Shown here in pieces: positions 24,474 through 36,800 of a DNA stretch of 64,000 nt; position 1 is the stretch's first letter, and each line of letters opens with the position of its first letter. The DNA lies in assembly GCA_905221605.1 (NCBI GenBank), contig CAJNDS010002224.1:1-64000 (forward strand), in the 5' to 3' direction. Source of the DNA: Symbiodinium natans (lineage: Eukaryota > Sar > Dinophyceae > Suessiales > Symbiodiniaceae). The translations under genes and the position numbers were made by a program. Below the pieces are notes generated by a model. It was not told where the DNA came from, searched no databases, and saw only the letters and a list, made by a program, of their open reading frames with translations.

Positions 24474-25019
24474 ATTCATGCGTCCCTAGCATTGTCATTA
24501 GAGGGAATCTGGAGATCTGAGCATCGAGCCGACGGTGGACACGGCCGCCGTCTCAAGCATGTCCTGGCTTCGACCCATGGTCCCTAAACCGTAAACCCTA
24601 AACCCTAAACCCTAAACCCTAAACCCTAAACCCTAAACCCTAAACCCTAAACCCTAAACCCTAAACCCTAAACCCAAACTAGGTGAGGAGTCGCTTCCGT
24701 CGAGCGACAGACCTCGTGCGCTCGACCGAGGGCCTTGCAGCCCGAGCGCCCAAGCGAAAAGAGAAACGGAGAGGTGAGGGTCTGCCCTGGACCGGCCAAC
24801 GGATCCCGGCCTTTTGCTCTGGGCAACGCCAGTCTGGGTTCAGGGTTTGCCTGGGCGCCCCTGGCCCCAGTACCTGAGCGCCTGGTGGCGAGATTCCACC
24901 AGGCCCGCCAGGAGATCCAGCCTGGCTGGTCCAATGGCTTCCAGGGCCATTAAAAAACTGCCTTTAGGTTTTCCGTTAGGTCTTTGGTAGCGAGAAAAAG
25001 AACATGAAAGGTTTCCCTT

Positions 25020-25290
25020 TGGGACCTTCAAGTAAATAAGGGCCTCCACGGGCCCTGACACCTCGAAGGCCGAAAAAAGGCCGAGGCTACCCCCAGCCCC
25101 AGCTTAAATCATAGCACAACTCTCCTTGAAAAAGTAGAAACAAGCATCGGTGCGCAAGAAAATCAGTTCAATAAACCCGAAACCCGAATGGAGTATAGTT
25201 TGGGTGGCCGCTGTGGGTTGACAGGCAGCGCGAGCGTGCTGCCCCGGGGCGTTTCACACCCGAGCGCGCGCCCTCCCCTGACACACCCTA
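25020..25290 (-). repeat. Dispersed repeat O, inverted copy
   Basis: Reverse complement of 63025-63460, with GGGCCCTGACACCTCGAAGG through GAGCGCGCGCCCTCCCCTGA. Confidence 0.65.
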
Positions 25291-26840
25291 AACCCTAAAT
25301 CCTAAACCCTAAACCCCAGGCCCTGAACCCTAAACCCTATCGACCGGTAAGACTTAAAACCTTTAAAGCATAAGCTTTATAGGCTTTACCCTAAACCTAA
25401 ACCTTAGACCCCCCCTCGTACCCTCGAAGATACCCTCAAGACCTCCCTTGAAGGTGCTTTAGGCCCTTGGCAATGGGCGGGTTTTCGGTTGAGGGTTCAG
25501 GTGCCAGTCAATGGACTTGAGGGTGGGGGATTTGCTTGGATGATGTGGTAACAAGGGGTTTAGGTTTTAGGGTTTAGGGTTTAGGGTTTCGGGTTTAGGG
25601 CTTAGGGCTTTAGGGTTGAGGGAGGTGCTGCGCGTGGAGTGGGATTGGGCTGGGACAGGATTTGAGGCTGTGCATCTCAGGTGTTGGGGCTTCGGGCTCA
25701 GGGCTCAGGGGAGGGCTTAGGGTTCAGGGTTGAGGGCACACTTAGTGACACATTTCCAACTTTAACATTCCGAACCAAAGGCATCAATTCTTTCCCCCCC
25801 CCCTTTCGTAGATAGCAAACTGCGCCCTACGCCCTAAACCCCTAAAGAGCCCAAAAAAGACCCCCAAAGAACCTCTGAAGAACCCCTACAGAACCCCTAA
25901 ACGAACTCCTGACTTACTAAAGAACCCTGAAGAAGCCCGTAAAGAACTCCTAAAACAGCCCTACAGAACCCCTGCCTAAAGACCCTCTAAACCCTAAACC
26001 CTGAGCTTTAAAACCCTGAGCTTTAAAACCCTAAGCCCTAAACCCGAAAGAACCCCCTAAAGCCTGCAACCGTTTTGATGAACCAACCTCAATGAATGAC
26101 ACCAAGCTCTCAGCCCACATTTATGGTAAAGCACATGGTTGAGTACGATTGCCCGATGGGCGAGCTCGCGAGTTCACATCATGTTCCTTTTGCCCATGGG
26201 CGAGTTCCATCACTTAGTTGTCAACCTGGGGGCATTAAAGGGTTAACCTTTGGGATTATAAGGGGATTATACTACCCCAAAAAGGTTAAAGCGCGACGTG
26301 GTTACCCACTCTACTACTAGGATCATGTGTGGGGGCAGGGGGGGGTTTGCCTGAATGGTGATGCGGTAACAAAGGGTTTTAGAAATTTCTGCACAATCCT
26401 GGAAGTATACTAAACCCTGGATCCTAAACCCTAAACTCTAATCCCTGAACCCTATTAAACACACATTCGGCAACCGCTCTGCTCCTCATCCATCGGGGGC
26501 AGATGCAGGGCTCCGCCGAGGATGAGCCTGATGTCTTCCCGATTCGCAGATGTTGCGATCCAGGGTGCAGACCCTAAACCCTAAACCCTAAACCCTAAAC
26601 CCTAAACCCTAAACCCTAAACTCTAAACCCTAATCCTAAACCCTAAAACCCTAAACCAAAAAACCCGAAACCCTAAACCTTAGCCCACCCTAAGCCCTAC
26701 AGTTGGGGGAACGGCCGGGTGTTAAAGTGCGGAAACCGTGAAACCCGATTGCCCGGCTGCTTTGCCGGCAGGATCTCGGGGGCTTAGCACTCTCACGCAG
26801 GCCCTATTGGAGTAGCCCCAAAGGAAGCTACGCTACAGTC

Positions 26841-26930
26841 TTAGACTATACTCCCCTTAGAACCTTAACAAACATGGTAGTGTTAGCGTTCCCTTGGGAT
26901 TTGTGTAGATAAACATAATAAATGAATCCT
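26841..26930. mobile_element. Repeat K copy 2
   Basis: Shares TTAGACTATACTCCCCTTAG and AACCTTA with 21601-21700. Confidence 0.45.
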
Positions 26931-27111
26931 GAACACTTGGATCTACCGGTTCACCTGAGGTCTCTCAAGCAGGCTCTGTTTGAGTAACCCCAAAAGAAAC
27001 TACGATACAGCCTGTCAAAGAATACTTAAACATACCCCAAACCCATGGCCATTGACCTAGAAAAGATGTTTCTACCATACCCCTGAATTTCTTTTCAGGG
27101 GGTATGCCCAA

Positions 27112-27216
27112 GGGGCATGCTCCCGCTTATACCAACAGCACTTAATAGGGATTATTGTACCCCCTATATTGTCATCCCTATTAAGGACTGCTAGTACAAG
27201 GGGGGATCAGCTCAAG
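27112..27216. mobile_element. Palindromic element A6
   Basis: Family A copy (ACCAACAGCACTTAATAGGG / CCCTATTAAGGACTGCTAGT). A small separate inverted repeat (GGTATGCCC...GGGGCATGC) adjoins its left end. Confidence 0.7.
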
Positions 27217-27898
27217 ATTCAGGGTTTACCCTAAACCCTGACCCTAAACCCTGAACCCTAAACCCAAAACCCTAATCCCTTAACTTCTTTTAAGGGGCAT
27301 GCCCAAGCGGTATGCTGAACATTTCTTGGAGTCTGGGCTAAACCCTAAACCCTAAACCCTAAACCCTAAACCCTAAACCCTAAACCCTAAACCCTTAACC
27401 CTAAACCCTAAACCCTAAACCCTAGACACAGTGGGTATATCGGCAAGCTGCAGGATTAAGGACCAAGTGCAGGCTGCGTCAACGGCATTCAGAAGAGGCA
27501 CCTGCGGTGGTTTAGGGTTTAGGGGTTAGGGTTTAGGGTTTAGGGTTTAGAGTTTAGGGTTTAGGGTTTAGGGTTTAGGGTCGAGGGCTTTCAGGGTTCA
27601 AGGAGCATGCACGAGCCCCTGGCTTTTCAAGGGACGCGCATTTTTCAGAACAAAGCAACGAGCTTCCGGAGCTGCTGTGCAGAAGAAATTTGATAGGTCC
27701 TGAGGGTTTAGGGTTTTTAGGGATCCTTAACCCGAAACCCTAAACCCTAAACCCTAGACCCTAAAACCTTAACCCTAAACCCTAAACCCTAAACCAGTTC
27801 AAGGTTTAGGGTTTAAGGGGAACCAAAATCCAGCAAGCTGCTCCCGGAATCCTAAACCCCAAACCCTAAACCTAAACCCTAAGCACTAAATCTGAAAA

Positions 27899-28013
27899 CT
27901 CGGTAGCCCAGTAGCCATATTAAAGTAAGAGTACCTTTTTTAGGGTTGGCTACTTTACAAGGTAACCTTGAACCAAAAACATGAGAGGAGAAAAGGGTAT
28001 CACAGCTGCCAAG
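27899..28013. mobile_element. Family C element
   Basis: CTCGGTAGCCCAGTAGCC...CAGCTGCCAAG, flanks AAAA/ATAA. Lies between telomeric arrays. Confidence 0.65.
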
Positions 28014-31000
28014 ATAAACCCCAAACCTGCAAAGCTGGGCACTAAACCCGAAACCCGAAACCCGAAACCCTAAATCCCAAACCCGAAACCCTAAACCCTA
28101 CAAACCCTAAAAACCCTAAACCCTAAACCCTAAACCCTAAAGAGCCCTGCGCCCTAAACACGAGACGTGGGCCTTGAAGGGCCAGGCCAGGCTTAACAGC
28201 ACCACGTAGACGATCAGCGTGAGTGACATCAGCACCTCTCTGCCGGGTTTAGGGTTTAGGGTTTAGGGTTTAGGGTTTAGGGCTTAGGGTTTAGGGTTTA
28301 AGTTAAGGTATAGCGTTTAGGGCTCCTTAGATATGGTCCCCTACCTCCTTTAAAGGGATTGAGAATATGGGCCCTTGGCTTGTATGGGGCATGTAACGGA
28401 AACTGTGCGTCCCAGTTCAGGGCTTAGGGTTTCAGGGGGTTTAGGGTTTAGGGTTTAGGGTTTAGGGTTTAGGGTTTAGGGTTTCAGGGGGTTTGTCCCT
28501 TGTTTGTGCACGCCCCGCAATGGACACTGGAATTCTGATCCAGACTCTTCCACTCTTTGGGTGTTGAGACTCTAAGCCCTAAACCCAAGACCCCTAAGCC
28601 CAAACCCTTTTGCTTGAGTACCTGTCCTGCCCTAAAGCTAACCCAAACCTTGGGGACCAAAGGAACCCCTAAATTGGGGTTCACATACCCTACTGTATCA
28701 TTCCTACTGCCATATGTGAGCCATAAACCCTTTCAGACCCTAAACCCTAAACCCTAAACCTTAAACCCTAAACCCTAAACCCTAAACCCTAAACCCTAAA
28801 CCCTAAGCCCCCCCAGGAAATCGCAAGCCCTAGACCCCTGAGCCCTCTCATAAGCGACCGGACGTGCGTATCTGTCGGCAAAATTCAGAGCAATGTGAGA
28901 GGCTCTCTGAATTGGGTTTAGGGTTGAGGGTTTAGGGTTTAGAGTTTCGGGTGTAGGGTTTCGGGGTTTAGGGTTTAGGGCGGGGGGGGGGGGGCCCCTT
29001 TCTCACAGATCCCTAAGACTCAGAGCGCCCAAAACCCAAAAGCTTGCACAGTACGATCTTGTCCTGACATCGAAGCCTGCTCCCCCCCCCCCCCCCCCCA
29101 CCCCCCCCCCCCCCCCCCCCCCCCCAAAGAAAAAATAAAAGGAAAAAGAAGATCCAAGATTCTTAAACACTAGAAGAAGGTTCTTGGGATCTCAAAAAAA
29201 TTATTCCGAAAAAAAGCTTGTGCCACAAGAAACCATAAACCCCAAACCCAAAGAATTCCAAGCCCCACTTGGTAGCCCAGAAAGTGATTCTAGAACAAGG
29301 CCCTAAACCCTTTTTGGGGCTGCTCACCCTGGATGGGTGGCAGTTTGGAGGGGGTAGGGTTTCTAGGGTGGCCAGGAAACGTCGACTCTTCTACTCCCTA
29401 GGAACAAAAAGGGCAGGCACCCTTTTATGGTTTTAAGGGGATTAGAAGGGAACCCCAACCCTCAACAAAAAACGGAATTAAGGGCCCACTCCGGGTCCTA
29501 GCCCTAAACCCTACAGCCTAAACCCTAAACCCCAAACCCCAAACCCTAAACCCTAAACCAATTCACTGTAGTCCGCGGCACAACTTGGCTGGCAGGGTTG
29601 TTCGTGAAGAGGAGCAAGGGCCTTGGTGTTCAACAGAAGAGGCCCTTAGCAGGTCTTTGCGCGCGGCTGGGTGCACAACCGCCGCAGTTGTAAAGGCTCT
29701 GCAAGAGGAGATCGTGTACTTGTGGTAGGGGAAGAAAAGCTGGTTGAGGTATGCGACAAGGTATACGATTCAGGTGCACTTGGCAGCACATGCTGCTTTA
29801 ATTTGTTGTGAGAGGGTGTCCTGCATGTTTTGGACTTCGGAAGCAGAATGCCACGATTCCTCCACAGGCTCATCCCCGAAAGCCCGCTAACCCCTAAAGA
29901 CCCAAATACCCCCAACGCCCGAAAGCCTGTCAACCCCTAAAGACCCTAATCCCCCACCGCCCGCAATCCCCTTAAAGCCCCAAAATGCCCAACACCCAAA
30001 ACCCTAACCCTAAACGCTAAACGTTAAACGTTACACGCTAAACGCTAAACGCTAAACCCTAAACCCTAAACCCTAAACCCTAAACCCTAAACCCTAAACC
30101 CTAAACCCAAACCTCAACAATCAAGCAGGTGGCAGTGACATCAGTGGGCCACGCAGCAGGAGGGGCAGTCCAAACCACCAAGAGTCCTGCGGACTGTTTA
30201 ATTGGGATGCCCGGTTGGGTCTGGGGTATAGTTCGGGTTTTGGGTTCTTTAGGGGGTTTCGGGTGTTTGCGGGGATTAGGGCTTTGGTTCTGGATGCTGC
30301 AGTTCCTCGGAACATCGCTGCACCCGGTCTACCGACTTATCCTTCTACTGCATTGTTAACCCTGAAGTGTAGGCGGTGTCGTGTCCCATGCTTTTGTTGC
30401 AGAGTATGGAATCAGCCTGAGGAAATCTCGGCAGCAAGCGCTCCCGTGAATTGTGTATTCGAAGGCGCCGGCTGGATGTCCCCGAGTAGGCTACAGAGTC
30501 ATAACCCTACAACTCCCACCCCAGACAGCAGAACATCTGGAAGAGCCGCCACGCAGTGGGTGCCTGGGCCACCCGGCTGCCTCACTGCGACCCTTGACCC
30601 GAAACCCTAAACTTACTGAACCCTAAAACCCAGAATCCAAAGCCCAAAATCCTGAACCCTAAACCCTAAACTTCCTGAATCCTAAACCGACTTCCCGCTG
30701 CTCCAGACGGAACTTGTCGATGAGGAACTCAGAAGCAGTGACATACTCGTGATGCGTCCTGGCTCAGCTTAGGGATTAGGTTTTAGGCTAAAGGGTTTAT
30801 GGTTTAGGGTGCCTTCTTCCTCTTTCTACTCTAACCGCAAGCGTCTTCGTACTTGCACTTCTCCTTACCATGGGTTGCAGGCGCAACAACTGATCTTCAA
30901 CCCCATACATCCGACATCCTACACCATGTGGGTGGCTCTCTGAATTGGGGGGGGGGGTCCTTGCTGTAAGGGTGCCGGACTACATGTACCGACAAAAACA

Positions 31001-31065
31001 CATATAGATATATATATATATATATAGATATAGATACAGAAAAAGATGTAGGATACCGAACCCTC

Positions 31066-31210
31066 AACTACTAACTGCTTAAGAACCGCCCTCAAAAAAT
31101 GACCTCCTTAGAAGGGCAATACAGGGATTGTCATTCTACTTTTTTTTTTTTTTTGGGGGGGGGGGGGGGCGGGGGGGGGGGGGGGGGGTTCTTAAGCAAA
31201 TAGTAGTTAT
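31066..31210. mobile_element. Palindromic element N with T/G-run
   Basis: AACTACTAACTGCTTAAGAA ... TTCTTAAGCAAATAGTAGTT inverted ends, with a T-run and long G-runs at 31141-31188. Related copies lie at about 9700-9815 and 4410-4535. Confidence 0.65.
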
Positions 31211-31399
31211 ATAACCCCTCTACTCCCTAAACCCTATAGCCTTAACCCTACACCCTGAACCCTACACCCCAAACCCCAAACCCCAAACCCCAAACCCTAA
31301 ACCCTAAACCCTAAACCCCAAACCCCAAACCCCAAACCCTAAACCCCAAACCCTAAACCCTAAACCCTAAGCCAGGTCGGTGTGTATTGAGCAAGCGTC

Positions 31400-31475
31400 T
31401 CATTCAAGCTCCAGCTGGGAAGGCGCCAGAGAGTCCAAACGCAGATGCTCCAGAAAGCCTTGGCTATCCAGCATC
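31400..31475 (-). CDS. Gene A exon: C-terminus
   Basis: Acceptor CCTAG|G formed at the edge of a telomeric array. The exon continues the frame of the previous one and encodes MLDSQGFLEHLRLDSL... to TGA at 31402-31400. Its phase (1 base, then codons) fits the upstream exon, which ends with 2 bases. Confidence 0.65.
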
Positions 31476-33855
31476 CTAGGGTTTAGGGTTTAGGGTTTAG
31501 GGTTTAGGGTTTATACATAAGAGTTTCGCACCCCCAAAAGAAGTTCAATGGTTGCCTGCTCTACCTCCGAGAAGCACAGAGCAGAGCCCCCATGCAGCCG
31601 CCCATGATCATCATGGCCCAGTGATCATCGCTGCCACAAATGATGCCTTAGTTTAGGGTTTAGGGTTTAGGGTGTCTTAGCCCCCAAAAGTGTACACTTT
31701 CAGTTCTATAGGGGAGTTTGGTAGCCCAAAAAGTGCAAAGTGTACTAATTCAGCTACTGAGATGCTGAGCATCTGCAAGTTGCTGTAGCGGCCATTTGGG
31801 TGTCTGAAGCCTTGCCAGCGCGGTAACCATACTAAATATAAAACCCTAAACCCTAAACCCTGAACACTGAACCCCCGACCCTGAACCCTGAATCCTGAAC
31901 CCTGAACCCTGAACCCTAAACCCTAAACCCTAAACCATAAAACCTAAACCCTAAACCCTAAACCCTAAACCCTGAACCCTAAACCCTAAACCCTAAACCC
32001 TAAACCCTAAACCCTAAACCCTAAACCCTAAACCCTAAACCCTAAACCCTAAACCCTAAACCCTAAACCCTAAACCCTAAACCCCAATCCAAGAAGCACA
32101 TGAAGGGAACCATGGCGAGGTTGCTAGCGGCACTGAAGAGGACCATCACCTCGAACAGCCGGATTCCGGGGTTAGAGGCCACCCTAAACCCTAAACCCTA
32201 AACCCTAAACCCTAAACCCTAAACCCTAAACCCTAAACCCTAAACCCTAAACCCTAGACCCTAGACCCTAGACCCTAGACCCTAGACCCTAGTCCCTAAA
32301 CCCTACTCGAGACTGTCCCATGACATCTCCAGCTTTTCTTTACCAGGGCTGGACTTACTAGTAGTTGGGTGTAGGCACCCTAAACCCTAAACCCTAAACC
32401 CTGAACCCTGAACCCTAAACCCTAAACCCTAAACCCTGAACCCTGAACCCTAAACCCTAAACTCTCCAAGTCGCGATCTGTCCCATGGCAGCCAGAAGCT
32501 GTGGCAAATCGCGGCCCCGCCGGAGCATGTGCATGACGCAGTTGCAGAGGAGCAGCCAGAGCCTAGTTCATGGTTGGGATCGTATTAAGAACTGAAATTT
32601 CTGTTCCTTATTGAGTTTAAGGACCCTTGAAAATGTAACATGTTACCCCACTAATCACCTAAACCCTAAACCCTAAGCCCCAAGCCCCAAGCCCCAAGCC
32701 CCAAGCCCCAAGCCCCAGGCCCCAGGCCCCAAGCCCCAAGCCCCAAGCCCCAAGCCCTAAACTAATTAGGACAAAGGAGCAAGCCAGCAGGTAACACGGC
32801 GACCTGAAATCCAAACTGCTCCAAGGGCCGTGATCCGCTGACGCAGCTGATTCCCATATCCTTACTTCTCCAAGAACCAAGGGGGACAAAAAGGTCAAAC
32901 TTTATCCTAACCCCTAAGCCCTACACCTTAAACCCTAAACCCTACACCCAAAACCCTAAACCCTAAACCCAAAAAGTTTAAAGTTCAACTATTGGCTGAG
33001 TATCTGCGGCCTCAAAGGCGAACACCTCCAAGTACGAGAAAGTGTCAAGCAACAGCTGCGGCCATTCCAGGGTCATCTGGCCCGTAATGGCAAGGGTCCT
33101 AGGACTCTAAACCCCAAAGCCCCTAGTAAGTTCCACACATCTACTCGGTTAAGGGTTTAGGTCTTACGGTTTAGGGTTTAGGGTTTAGGGCAAGGGTCTG
33201 CAGGAGGTTGCCACCAATCTCGAGGATGGTCAGGAAAGTGAAGACAAGCGTTTCTCGTGTTGGCGTTCGGTAAGTCATCTTGAGGGTCCTTAGTTGCTGA
33301 GTTCATAAGCCCCCCCAAAAGTGTACACTTTCAGTTCTAGAGGGAGTTATAGTATCCCCCAAAAAAGTGTAAAGTGTACTCAGTCAGCTGCTTAGGGTCT
33401 GGGCGAAAGGCAAGCAGGAGCAGACAGCCACGATCGCCAGGCCCCAGCCTACTCGCAACCAGGTCTCGCACTCGCGGCAGTCCTCGCCGGTCCAACGCTG
33501 ATTGTACCCACACTCGAAGCAGCCAACACCATTGCTCGACTTAGTTGTTCAAGGGTGTAGGGTTTAGGGTTAGGATTTAGGGTTTGGGGTTTAATTAGGG
33601 TCTAGGGAACAACTCAATGACTCAACCAAAAAACAGCGCGGCAACAACTGGCAAAGCCATGGGAACACGGAACCATCCTTTCGACATGCGAATAGCTGAT
33701 CTCTGCCAAGGTGCACCGGCACATGTACCTGGTGCACCGCCAGGACAGGCGTCCGAACTGCCGCACTTGTAAACATCAAGCGCTTCCGATGCAAGACCTT
33801 GGCAACTTTCTTTTGGGACCGCATGAACCCTGATAGGATGTATATATATATATAC

Positions 33856-33887
<32 letters not shown>

Positions 33888-36800
33888 TGCATAATATATA
33901 TATATATATATACAGGGTATATGACCCGCATTTTTTGGGTTCATTAGGTCCACCAGGGTTCCAAGCCGCGAGAGGGTTCAAGCGTTCCTGTCAGTCAGCC
34001 CTGTAAACCGGATCGATCATAAATCTAAGGTTTAGGGTTTAGGGTTTAGGGTTTAGGGTTTAGGGTTTAGGGTTTAGGATGTGGAGTACTGCTCGGGTTG
34101 GAAGGGCAAGGGCTCAGAGACTCAGGATGTCATGCCTGCCCCCCAAAGTCCGCCACAGAGTGACGTTGGCATGGACCACCCAAACTCTAAACCCCAGACC
34201 GTAAACCGTTTAGGGTTTAGGGAGTTTAGGGTTTAGTACGTGAAATACAGAACCCTACGGGGACCAGAAAGCTTAGGCAGCCTAAGTCTGAATCCTAGAC
34301 CCTCGGATCGCGCCTCGATTTTTTCGAACAAAAGACAGCCTCGGTAACGCAACAACGTCTCCACCTGAGCGGCCAGGATGCTTCACGCACTCCCCCTCAC
34401 CTGAGACTCCAAGACTCAGGTGATTGGAATGCATCACCAGGAAAACATCAGCATTCTATATGCCCGAGCCCAGATGGATCGTCCTTTGGTTGCAAAAGTG
34501 GACAAAAGCCTCGTTGTACAAATGTTTGACCCTATTTCGAACAGGCCGTTCTGTTTCGGCAGCCCTTTCTCCTTTGGAGCAGTTCGATGTCGGATCAAGA
34601 GGCATCCACGCATGCAAGCAGAGACCGAAAACTATAGCTATGATCCTACACCCCCCACAAGACTTAGCTTCATGAGGATTAAAAGCCCAGATATTCTGGA
34701 GATAACAGCTGATAGTCTTCGTCTCCTTTGGTTTTTTGGCAGTTGCCAGCATCCGCAACTTAGGACACCGCTGATCTTATTCAGAATGCCCCAAAATCAG
34801 TTCAATCAGAAGAGTCTGTGGAGGACAAGCCATCTCTGTCACGCCTCTCAAGGTGAGAGCCTAGGAGGCCATAAAATCGTGATTGAACCGCTTCAGGATA
34901 TTCTTGTACGTCAAACACGTATCCTGCACGCCAGTAGCAGTACAAGATGTTCGCTCGGTGAGGGATACCTGGATGCAAAGGCCACGGCACCGTTTCGGCG
35001 CTGACTGCCTGATCCTGCACTGTCTTTCTACTTCTGCACACACGAAGAGATAAGGCACGAACGATTTCCCAGATTCCAATCACGCAGGCAACCCACAGCC
35101 ACCAGTCCCAGCTCCCGGCTTCTTCAGAGCTAGACCCTTGCTCATCCTCCAGACACACATCGCCAACCCCAGTGGAGCTACCAGTCGGTTCATCCCACCT
35201 GCCGAAAGAAACCGGTTCATCCCCATAGGTTACTACCTCTGCAGAACTAGGAAGAATGCCGCCCAGGACTAACCAGAGAACATAGAGAAGTACGACCCAG
35301 CGCCTATCACTCCTTGGCCGCACACCCCAAATCCTCCCAAAAGTCCCTGCAAAATCCCCCTTACTCCTACACCAAAGCAGCAAGAACCAACACGCCACAA
35401 AACTAACGCTCCACAACTGAACGAATGCCCCAACAAGAGATAAACCGACCCCGACCCCGACGACCCAAACCACACTTTGCGAACCCTGAACTTGAGTGGA
35501 ACTCTGACTTTCTTGATTGCTGGTCTGTGCCAGCATTGCATGAAACGACGTCCATTCACCCTCATTCAGCCCGGTAACAATAGTCTCAACCTCAGCCTGG
35601 GACCATCCCTGAAGCGCTATACTAACCTCGTCGTCAGCATAGGTCCCTATTAGCACTTCATGCCCAGCTCGGAAGTTCACTCCTAAAGGTTGTGGCTCGT
35701 CTGCCTGGGCAAGTCTGGCCTCGGCATCATGAATAACCCATACTTCTTCATCGACAGCAGCATCTCCGCTAGACACAGAAAATATCGACGGCTCAGTTGT
35801 CGAATCTCCGCTTTCGCTTTCAGAAGAAGACCACCCTTCCCCAAGGAAAAATTGACCTTCTACAGGAACCCGGGGACTTACAGCTCTATGGGGCCTATCA
35901 TCTGGAGTAGGGTCATCTTCTAAGTCAAGGAGATTCAGCACGGAAATGGATGGAGACTGCGCAGTGACAATCTCTTCGGACTCAGGCTGGCCGTTCAACG
36001 GCGCGTGAAGGAATGCCGCCCGTACGTCGGCGCTCGAAGCTGCCAAACCCCGGTAAGCGGCAAGGCTTAATGCCGTTCTTACAGTCAAGCTTTCAACACC
36101 ACTCGGAGGAACCTGCAGACTGCGACTGCCCCCCCCAATCTGCACATCGAGACTTGGAGGAACCTGCTGACTGCTACTGCTCCCCCCAATCTGCACACCG
36201 AGACTTGGAGGAACCTGCTGACTGCTACTGCTCCCCCCAATCTGCACATCGGGACTTGGAGGAACCTGCTGACTGCTATTGCTCCCCCCAATCTGCACAT
36301 CGGGACTTGGAGGAACCTGCTGACTGCTATTGCTCCCCCCAATCTGCACATCGGGAGTTGGAGGAACCTGCTGACTGCTGCGCTCCCGTTCCTGAAGTTT
36401 GCGCTGCGCCTCCAGCAATTCAGTTTCAGAGAACTGTTCAGACCCATCACCTTCAGAACCAGCCCTACTTTCAACTTCAGAAGCCAGGGAAACCTCATTT
36501 CCAACCCCGAAGTCCTGTTGAGCCTCGGCAGCAAACTCCAAACCCCCAAGACTGACAGCATCGCCTACTAATTCCCGCAACTGTTCCCCCCGCCAAAAGC
36601 CTCTGAAACCTAAACCAAGGAACCACTGAGCCCAAGCAAGCAAAACCAAACCCACCAAAACTCCGAAGAACCAAAGAATCCATTCAATCCTTTCTTCAAC
36701 TCGCAATGCCGGTTGAGCTCGGACACCAGACAACACAGCAACCAATGCAAGACCCGCTAAGGTCCGGGGAGAGACAGATCCCTGGGATCCGAAGCTGGAA

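Larger units (their letters stand above)
19920..31380 (-). other. Mosaic with minus-strand exon-like pieces
   Basis: Readable minus-strand pieces include 20330-20420 (STVCQMVEEFRAEGTLKPFA), 23275-23345 (LPAHDELADHLQELASKLGP), 23540-23630 (ADVKALLAAMAATIGAGIVH), 26460-26560 (REDIRLILGGALHLPPMDEE), 28165-28240 (VLMSLTLIVYVVLLSLAWPF) and 30675-30755 (HHEYVTASEFLIDKFRLEQR). They lie downstream of the stop of gene A on the same strand, so they belong to one or more following genes. No joins were proven. Confidence 0.45.

Noticed and set aside
30121-30610. Plus-strand coding region of 131 codons
   Set aside because: Minus-strand frames are open in parts too, and the neighbouring piece at 30675-30755 reads better on the minus strand; left unassigned.
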